Source: a virus. Taken from it: a stretch of DNA of 42,221 nt. The position numbers and the translations under genes are program-made. The notes under the pieces were generated by a model. The model was not told where the DNA came from. It ran no database searches and was given only the letters and a program-made list of their open reading frames with translations. Below are positions 37,476-42,221 of the stretch, piece after piece. The stretch spans positions 1 through 42,221 of the IMG/VR virus record IMGVR_UViG_3300012001_000002, one strand, 5' to 3'. The stretch's first letter is position 1; the number at the start of each line of letters is the position of its first letter.

Positions 37476-38592
37476 CAGCCAGGTGATCCCAACAGTTCTG
37501 ATCTTCGATTACGAGGAGGGGCTGGACGGGAGGCCGATCGTCGGCGAGACGGTGCGGGTGCAGTTGGAGCCGATCAACTCCTCGCTGGTGACGCCCGCGG
37601 TGATGCTGGTGCCGAAGATTCAAGAGGTTGTGACCGACGGCAACGGCTACTGGCAGATGGCGGTCATCAGCAATGCCATCATCAGCCCGGCCAACAGCTT
37701 CTACACCGTGAACACCGATTACAGGTCCTACGAGATCCAGCTTGACGGGATCGTGGGACCGTACCAGAGCTCCACCAAGATCATCAACGCGCCGGTGAAC
37801 CTCCCGATCGCCACCACAGCTCTGGCGGGTCCCCTGACCGTGGCCGGGCTGCTGACGGCGCAGGCGGGCCTCACGGTGTCGGGTGCGGTGAGCCTACCGG
37901 CGGGCTCGCTCGCGCTGGCGGACATCACCCCGCTCCCGGCACAGGATGCGCTGGCGGCCCACCTCGCAGGTGTGGAGGCGTTCACCGGGATCAAGACGTT
38001 CACCGCCAACCCGGTGTTCAATGCGGCCAGCATCCCGATCGCAGACATCACCCCTGCGCCAGCCACTGACACGCTGGCGGCTCACTTGGCTGGAGTTGAA
38101 GCCTTCACCGGGATCAAGACGTTCACCGCCAACCCGGTGTTCAATGCGGCTGCCATACCCAACTCTGCGCTGGCGGCTTCCCCGACCTCCGATCGCCACA
38201 ACATCAACGTCGCCCTCCATTCGATCGGCTCCCCGGTAGGTCCAGTCGAGATTGACTCCGGGATGCGCTGCACGGTCGTGGTCCCCGCCTCTGGTCGCGT
38301 CCGCGTAACCGCCTCCATTAACTGGAAGGTGGACGCTGCCAGCGATGTCTCGATGCACGTTCAGCCTGCGGCAATTGGCTGGACGAAAATGGGCGGGCAG
38401 ACGTTATCGTCTGCCAGCGCCATCAACTTCTCTTACGGTGCTTGCTCGGGTGGAGTGATTCTGTCCGGCCTGACACCCGGCTCAACGGTGTTCCAGATGG
38501 GCTGGCAGAACGGCGGCGGGAACCTGACGAGCGACGGGAACTCGCTGGGGGTAAGGGACGGGACGTGGTTTATGGTGGAGACCCAGCCGTAG
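37465..38592 (+). CDS. Tail fibre with duplicated 41-residue unit
   Basis: About 375 residues. The N-terminal domain (FDYEEGLDGRPIVGETVRVQ) looks like a particle-attachment beta domain. The middle has two 41-residue copies of AAHLAGVEAFTGIKTFTANP. The C-terminal beta domain (GMRCTVVVPASGRVRVTASI, then GDGTWFM-like VRDGTWFMVETQP) is lectin- or C1q-like in pattern. ATG 37465 is better spaced from GGGGA than ATG 37459. Likely receptor-binding fibre. Confidence 0.65.
   Translation: MPSSSQVIPTVLIFDYEEGLDGRPIVGETVRVQLEPINSSLVTPAVMLVPKIQEVVTDGNGYWQMAVISNAIISPANSFYTVNTDYRSYEIQLDGIVGPYQSSTKIINAPVNLPIATTALAGPLTVAGLLTAQAGLTVSGAVSLPAGSLALADITPLPAQDALAAHLAGVEAFTGIKTFTANPVFNAASIPIADITPAPATDTLAAHLAGVEAFTGIKTFTANPVFNAAAIPNSALAASPTSDRHNINVALHSIGSPVGPVEIDSGMRCTVVVPASGRVRVTASINWKVDAASDVSMHVQPAAIGWTKMGGQTLSSASAINFSYGACSGGVILSGLTPGSTVFQMGWQNGGGNLTSDGNSLGVRDGTWFMVETQP
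37981..38027 (+). repeat. 47-bp direct repeat, copy 1, in fibre gene
   Basis: Identical to 38104-38150, 123 bp apart (41 codons), so the frame is kept. Identical third positions point to a recent duplication or gene conversion. Confidence 0.85.
38104..38150 (+). repeat. 47-bp direct repeat, copy 2, in fibre gene
   Basis: Second copy of 37981-38027. Recombination between the two would add or remove 41 residues of fibre shaft. Confidence 0.85.
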
Positions 38593-38661
38593 ATGCCTGG
38601 ACTTCTTCTTGCGACCGAGCCGGGCCTCCCCGGAGGCAAAGGAGTAATCCATGACCGTTGA
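38593..38661 (+). CDS. 22-residue ORF after fibre gene
   Basis: ATG directly after the fibre TAG and in frame with it (MPGLLLATEPGLPGGKGVIH ...). It overlaps the start of the next gene. No ribosome site of its own; weak candidate for a coupled micro-protein. Confidence 0.2.
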   Translation: MPGLLLATEPGLPGGKGVIHDR

Positions 38662-39322
38662 AGCCGCTCCGTCCCCCCCAGCCGGGCCCGCCACGGACGT
38701 TCGCGGGGTCCCGGTACACGACCCGACCGCCAACGTGCTCGCGGTTGTGGCCGCGGCGGCTCAGCGAAGCGACGACCTGCTCGCCTTGAACATGAAGCGC
38801 CAGGACGACCTCCGCGAGAAAGAGCATGCGCGAGTAACCGATCTGGCCGCACTGCGGGCCTACTACGAGGAGAAAATCCGAGACAAGGAGACCCTGCGCA
38901 TCGACGCCATTCGGGCCGTTGACCAGGGGCAGATCACCCGAGCCGCTGAGGTTTCAGCGACGCAGGCGACAACCCTGGCAACCCAGGTGGCCACCTCCGC
39001 AGAGACTCTGCGTGGTCAGGTCGGAGCAGCAGCGACCGCGACTGCGACAGCACTCGCCACGGCGCTGGCACCGATCACGAAGTCCATCGAGGACCTCCGG
39101 CAAGCCCAGTACCAAGCGCAGGGCGAGCGGTTTCAGCAGGTGGACACGCGGAGCGACCCCATGCTGAAGGCTATCGAGGAGCTGAAGCTCGCCCAGCGGG
39201 AGCAGCTGACCCAGCGCACCGATCGCCGGGAAGGTCGGACCGATAATCTAGGTCTGATCATGGCTGCCGTCGCGGCGGTTGGCTTGCTCTTGCTGATCAG
39301 CCAGCACATCAAGCTCGGATGA
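38651..39322 (+). CDS. Coiled-coil protein with C-terminal membrane anchor (lysis-associated?)
   Basis: A 223-residue protein with AAAGGAG before ATG. Long charged helix (MKRQDDLREKEHARVTDLAA), an Ala/Thr-rich helical middle, more coiled coil (AQREQLTQRTDRREGR) and one C-terminal transmembrane segment (LGLIMAAVAAVGLLLLISQH). Next to the endolysin, so possibly a holin or spanin-like lysis factor. Confidence 0.6.
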   Translation: MTVEAAPSPPAGPATDVRGVPVHDPTANVLAVVAAAAQRSDDLLALNMKRQDDLREKEHARVTDLAALRAYYEEKIRDKETLRIDAIRAVDQGQITRAAEVSATQATTLATQVATSAETLRGQVGAAATATATALATALAPITKSIEDLRQAQYQAQGERFQQVDTRSDPMLKAIEELKLAQREQLTQRTDRREGRTDNLGLIMAAVAAVGLLLLISQHIKLG

Positions 39323-39453
39323 ACCGCGAGATCCGCAAGGCCGCGTTCGAGGCGGTGTGCGCGTACTGGCGCACAGGGCTGCCGTGGAAGGTCCCCAAGG
39401 GCTCGGTGCTCCTCAGTGAGCGCGTGATCCTGACGTGGGCAATAGTCAGATGA
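39319..39453 (+). CDS. Small basic protein upstream of endolysin
   Basis: A 44-residue protein (MNREIRKAAFEAVCAYWRTG, then LPWKVPKGSVLLSERVIL), coupled on both sides by ATGA overlaps. Amphipathic and basic. Perhaps a lysis regulator; function unknown. Confidence 0.55.
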   Translation: MNREIRKAAFEAVCAYWRTGLPWKVPKGSVLLSERVILTWAIVR

Positions 39454-40286
39454 TCGGTGGGCTCGACAGCTCGACAGTACCCACCGCAGCGCAGGTCGCC
39501 CAGGCTAGGGCCGCAGGTGTGCGTCTGTGGGCGGGCTACCTAGCTACGAAGGCCGAAGTCAGGCTCTACAACGTTTGGACTCGGGACCAGTTCGACATCG
39601 CCCGAGGTTGCGGCGCCACCCCGATTGCCTACGCCAGTGGGCTAGACGACCCTATCGCCTGCAAGGCCCTGGCCGCCGCGTGGAACGTAAGACTCTGCCT
39701 TGATGTTGAGGGTGGCATACGCGGAGACGGCCCGTGGGTCCAGGCGTGGCTCGATGCCTCTGGCGCGGGAGTCTACGGCAACGCCGGGGTACACGGGCAC
39801 ACCACGGCGCCATTCCACATCTACTGCGGCTACTTCGGCACCGCTCCCGGCCATGACTACGGAGTCACCTGGCCGAGTTGGGTCCCACATCCCGGTGGCC
39901 CTGTCGCCTGGCAATTTGCCAACACCCATAATGAATTCGGAGTCGGCGTTGACCGCAACTGGTTTGACGACTGGTTCAACTCACAAGGAGAAGACATGCT
40001 CACTGACAGCCTCAAGCGGACGCTGGTCCGTCTCGCCGCCATCGCGGGCCTCGGTCACGAGCCCTCTCCCGCACAGCTCGACATGTTCGCCGGGGCCATC
40101 AAGGACGACGGGACAAACGTGGAGGCCATCATCACGTCGCTGATCGACAGTCCAGAGGGTATCGGGTGGGGGGCACACCTGAACGCCAAGGGCGCACAGG
40201 GCCTGAAGGGTGACCCTGGTCCTGCAGGCAAGGATGGTGCCGCAGTCGTCGCACCCGGGACCACCATCACCTCAACCGTTCGATAA
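39450..40286 (+). CDS. Endolysin, Rv2525c/DUF1906-like glycoside-hydrolase-like
   Basis: A 278-residue protein. GGLDSSTVPTAAQVAQARAA, RLWAGYLATKAEVRLY and the later LCLDVEGGIRG, IYCGYFGTAPGHDYGVTWPS and PVAWQFANTH follow the TIM-barrel pattern of the Rv2525c-like glycoside-hydrolase-like domain, with acidic residues at strand ends. The C-terminal third is helical with a short collagen-like GLKGDPGPAGKDG. Probably cuts peptidoglycan at lysis. ATG 39450 overlaps the upstream stop; GTG 39435 is an alternative. Confidence 0.75.
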   Translation: MIGGLDSSTVPTAAQVAQARAAGVRLWAGYLATKAEVRLYNVWTRDQFDIARGCGATPIAYASGLDDPIACKALAAAWNVRLCLDVEGGIRGDGPWVQAWLDASGAGVYGNAGVHGHTTAPFHIYCGYFGTAPGHDYGVTWPSWVPHPGGPVAWQFANTHNEFGVGVDRNWFDDWFNSQGEDMLTDSLKRTLVRLAAIAGLGHEPSPAQLDMFAGAIKDDGTNVEAIITSLIDSPEGIGWGAHLNAKGAQGLKGDPGPAGKDGAAVVAPGTTITSTVR

Positions 40287-40297
40287 GGAGGAATGAA

Positions 40298-40702
40298 ATG
40301 ACCCCTGTCCAGACCCCGTGGTGGCAGAACCCAGTCGTGTGGACGACCTACGCACTTCACGCAATTGCGATCTTCTTCCTCGTCAGCCCGCTCGTCCTCA
40401 ACTACCCTGGCGTCCCGGCTGCTGTGGTGACGGCGATCGGCGCGATCACGCTGATCCTCAACCAGCTCGGCTACCAGGCCCACAGCGCCACCGTGCGCTC
40501 GGCTGAGCTCGCCGCCGTCGCGGCGACGATGCCATGGCAGGGGCTCCCCGTCTCGCTTGCACCCCCTGCCCCAGTTCCCCCGGCGCCAGCGCCCTACCAA
40601 TGGACCGGACCAGAGCCGATCGCGCCCCCGGCGCCAGCACCCGCTCCATCACCTGCGCCCGTCTTGGGTGCTTCCACCACATTCCCGCCCACCAACACCT
40701 GA
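40298..40702 (+). CDS. Holin-like membrane protein 1
   Basis: A 134-residue protein with AAGGAGG before ATG. Two membrane segments (WTTYALHAIAIFFLVSPLVL and VPAAVVTAIGAITLILNQLG) then a Pro/Ala-rich tail (PAPVPPAPAPYQWTGPEPIA). Follows the endolysin, the usual place for a holin. Confidence 0.7.
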   Translation: MTPVQTPWWQNPVVWTTYALHAIAIFFLVSPLVLNYPGVPAAVVTAIGAITLILNQLGYQAHSATVRSAELAAVAATMPWQGLPVSLAPPAPVPPAPAPYQWTGPEPIAPPAPAPAPSPAPVLGASTTFPPTNT

Positions 40703-40716
40703 AAGGAGGTCCAGAA

Positions 40717-40905
40717 ATGACCGTACAGTCCACACCGGCCCGCTCGTTCCCCACGGGGAGCATCGTCGGCTTCATCCTGCTCGCGCTGGCCCTTTACTGG
40801 CTGGCGATCCTGTTCAACCTGCTGCCGGAGAAGCCGCAGCTGGTGGCCGTCTCGTTCCTGATCCTGTTCCTGGCGGGCGGGGCCGGCCGGCTGGGCCTGC
40901 TCTAG
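40717..40905 (+). CDS. Holin-like membrane protein 2, last rightward gene
   Basis: A 62-residue protein with AAAGGAGG before ATG and two hydrophobic helices (IVGFILLALALYWLAILFNL and LVAVSFLILFLAGGAG). Possibly the second partner of a two-gene holin/antiholin pair. Its TAG shares CTAG with the opposing gene's stop; no terminator separates them. Confidence 0.7.
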   Translation: MTVQSTPARSFPTGSIVGFILLALALYWLAILFNLLPEKPQLVAVSFLILFLAGGAGRLGLL

Positions 40906-41099
40906 GTCGCCGCGTCGAACAGGTCGGCAGCGGATTCCTCGCGGTCGGCCGCCTCGACAGCCTGGCTGATCGCCGTGCGCTGATCGGGGGTCGGCAGCGA
41001 GGTCAGGGCCTTGAGCTCGATGGTGGAGACGCGCCCGGCCTGCCAGTGGGCGATCAGACGCATGATGAACTTGCGCGGATCGTTCTGGGGGATGCCCAC
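40902..41099 (-). CDS. Small protein, last gene of the leftward unit
   Basis: A 65-residue helical protein of unknown function, beginning with GTG directly after, and in frame with, the TAG of the nuclease gene. It contains DPRKFIMRLIAHWQAGRV and SLPTPDQRTAISQAVEAAD. It may be a separate coupled gene or a read-through extension of the nuclease. Its TAG stop shares the four bases CTAG with the stop of the convergent rightward gene, so the two transcription units meet with no spacer. Confidence 0.6.
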   Translation of the reverse strand: MGIPQNDPRKFIMRLIAHWQAGRVSTIELKALTSLPTPDQRTAISQAVEAADREESAADLFDAAT

Positions 41100-41435
41100 C
41101 TACCCCGCCCGCAGTGAGAGGACCCGCTGGATCTCAGACCAGTCTTTTGGCGTCCAGACATAGACCGCCACGGCATCGCCCATGACTTGGTCGAGCAAGT
41201 CCAGCCAGGCACGTTGCTCTGGCGAGGGTTTGTTCTTCCCCACTTTAAGTTCGACTAGAAGCAATCGCCCGGATCTCACCATCGTCAGATCGGGGTAGCC
41301 GCTATCTCCCAAGATGGCGGTGCTCCACCGGCCGCGCCGATCCAGCGCCGGCCGAGAGTGCATGACGCGCCAGCCGCACAGCCGCGCCAGCGCGACGACC
41401 TGGTCCTGGAATTGGCGCTCCGTCAACTGGATCAT
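41100..41435 (-). CDS. VRR-NUC-type nuclease
   Basis: A 111-residue protein with the layout of small phage VRR-NUC nucleases: an N-terminal helix (ERQFQDQVVALARLCGW), then GYPDLTMV and LLLVELKVG, which supply the Asp and the Glu-x-Lys of the PD-(D/E)XK fold, then SPEQRAWLDLL. Such enzymes cut branched or flapped DNA and often sit beside recombination proteins, as here directly after the zinc-ribbon gene (ATGA overlap). The stop is TAG and is followed immediately and in frame by a GTG-initiated ORF. Confidence 0.85.
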   Translation of the reverse strand: MIQLTERQFQDQVVALARLCGWRVMHSRPALDRRGRWSTAILGDSGYPDLTMVRSGRLLLVELKVGKNKPSPEQRAWLDLLDQVMGDAVAVYVWTPKDWSEIQRVLSLRAG

Positions 41436-42181
41436 CCCATTGGCAGGCTGCCCATGGCCTCCACCTCCTCCGGGTTGCCCACGATCGACTTCAGCAGGTG
41501 CAGCAGGATCTCGGCCTTGTCCTGGTCAGCGTAGTGATACCACGCCCGGTCGTACTGCTTGAGCGACTCGGCGTCGATCTTGGCATCCCGCACCATCTTG
41601 CCGAAGTCATCCCGGGTGAGCGTCCCGTCGGTGACCCCCTGCTTGATGAGGTCGTTGATCTGCTGCCCGACGTTATTCCGGTACTCAGGTGGGGTCGCCG
41701 GCGCTTCTGGCGTGGCGGTAGCCTGCGCAGTAGGCCCTGGCTGGGCCTGCGCGGGGGCAGGAGCGGGCGCAGCCACTGCGGTGGCCGTTCCCTCATGTAC
41801 GACCGTTTTGGCCGCCTGGGGCGCCCTGGAGGCTCTGCGGGGTGGTGGTTGGGGCGCGAGGGCACCGCTGTAGCCGTCGTCATCGCCTTCGGCGGGATGC
41901 AGGTCCTCGATGTCCTGCGTCAGGTAGTCGCTGTACCCGGTGGCCATGATCGCGGCGGCCACGAGCGCGCGCTTGTCGGCCATCTTGAGGATTGTGTTCG
42001 CCACGTCGGCGATGTCTGGGTTGGGGACCCTGCCTATGGCCTGCCCCTCAATCGCCTGGTCGCCGACATCAAATTTGGCTCCGCACCCGCCCTTCTTGGC
42101 GAAGCAGAGCCACCCGCCACCATACTCGGCCTTGCCCTTGATGCATGGCGGCCTGTCCGCACGACGGGCACTTCCGCTCAC
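41432..42181 (-). CDS. Recombination-associated zinc-ribbon protein, C-terminal part (frame broken at contig join)
   Basis: Continuation of the gene that starts at 458 and crosses the contig ends. The true coding continuation is 41432-42144; the open frame runs on to a GTG at 42181 only because of the repeat. It begins KGKAEYGGGWLCF and completes the zinc ribbon (GGCGAKF). It then has a segment (ANTILKMADKRALVAAAIMA ... TQDIED) like that seen in phage single-strand-annealing proteins of the Erf/RecT/Rad52-like kind, a Pro/Ala-rich linker, and a C-terminal helical domain ending in SLPMG. Removing the single c at 42144 would restore CGQAAIIKGKAEYGG, so the break is a frameshift rather than two genes. 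The stop overlaps the next start (ATGA). Confidence 0.75.
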   Translation of the reverse strand: MSGSARRADRPPCIKGKAEYGGGWLCFAKKGGCGAKFDVGDQAIEGQAIGRVPNPDIADVANTILKMADKRALVAAAIMATGYSDYLTQDIEDLHPAEGDDDGYSGALAPQPPPRRASRAPQAAKTVVHEGTATAVAAPAPAPAQAQPGPTAQATATPEAPATPPEYRNNVGQQINDLIKQGVTDGTLTRDDFGKMVRDAKIDAESLKQYDRAWYHYADQDKAEILLHLLKSIVGNPEEVEAMGSLPMG

Positions 42182-42221
42182 CCTGGCGGTAGCGGTATTT
42201 GGTCTCTCGACTCGAGCACGA
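42145..42221. repeat. Terminal direct repeat, right copy
   Basis: Exact copy of positions 1-77. The base just before it (42144, c) is the extra base that throws the gene crossing the join out of frame. Confidence 0.95.

Noticed and set aside
10869-40905. Genome-wide reassignment of TAG to an amino acid
   Set aside because: Many late genes end in TAG with a start codon or ribosome site immediately after, and the convergent pair at 40902-40905 ends in TAG on both strands. These are normal stops; at most local read-through is possible.
1-42221. tRNA genes, CRISPR arrays, insertion sequences, integrase or attachment sites
   Set aside because: I looked for cloverleaf-type hairpins, spaced repeats, transposase or recombinase motifs and terminal inverted repeats, and saw none that I could support.

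Overview
The window is a complete, circularly closed assembly of a GC-rich double-stranded DNA phage of about 42.1 kb. The first 77 bases recur exactly as the last 77 (1-77 = 42145-42221), so the contig joins to itself, and one leftward gene runs across the join. I see no integrase, repressor, transposase, tRNA, CRISPR array or DNA polymerase, so it looks like a lytic phage that borrows the host replisome. There is a portal and a capsid protein but no convincing tape-measure, tail-tube or sheath gene, which suggests a short-tailed (podovirus-like) particle. The GC-rich DNA and an endolysin that looks like the Rv2525c-type glycoside-hydrolase-like family hint at an actinobacterial or other high-GC host; this is inference.

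Layout. Two transcription units diverge from about 12.05-12.19 kb. The leftward (early) unit runs from 12034 down to 1 and on through the contig join to 40902. It holds some 35 tightly packed genes, most joined by 4-nt ATGA/GTGA overlaps: small zinc-ribbon and membrane proteins, a SNF2/SMARCAL1-like helicase carrying an intein, a Gam-like DNA-end protector, a C5 cytosine methyltransferase, a nucleoside deoxyribosyltransferase-like enzyme, a Myb/HTH-like protein, a recombination-associated zinc-ribbon protein (split over the contig ends) and a VRR-NUC-type nuclease. The rightward (late) unit runs from 12194 to 40905: terminase, portal, a 1660-residue virion protein and companions including a LysM protein, tail-fibre-like proteins, two scaffold candidates, a terminator plus promoter, the major capsid protein, decoration-like proteins, a cluster of tiny polybasic proteins, a head-tail adaptor candidate, a ClpX-like ATPase, a propeller-like tail protein, fibres, and a lysis cassette (coiled-coil/TM protein, endolysin, two small membrane proteins).

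Most notable. (1) Two type II hammerhead ribozyme candidates on the leftward transcript (8669-8720 and 9191-9258) flank exactly one gene (8732-9160). Their stems I and II differ in sequence but keep pairing, and the catalytic core bases are conserved. (2) The helicase has an intein inserted between Lys and Thr of its Walker A motif, starting with Ala and carrying a Trp/Cys/Thr set, the signature of a class 3 intein, with LAGLIDADG endonuclease motifs. (3) A leftward reading frame continues past its stop through three amber codons for about 125 further codons of protein-like sequence. (4) A ClpX-like AAA+ protein that appears to lack the ClpP-docking loop sits inside the tail module. (5) A run of polybasic micro-proteins, including an 11-residue Arg/Lys peptide with a near-perfect Shine-Dalgarno, lies between capsid and tail genes. 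(6) The contig break coincides with a one-base insertion that breaks a conserved zinc-ribbon gene.

Regulation. Three promoter-like elements of the form TTGAC[A/G]-17-TAGT[A/G]T serve the leftward unit. A leftward hairpin-plus-T-tract lies in the leader between two of them. A palindrome-rich non-coding block (about 10130-10487) is the best origin or operator candidate.
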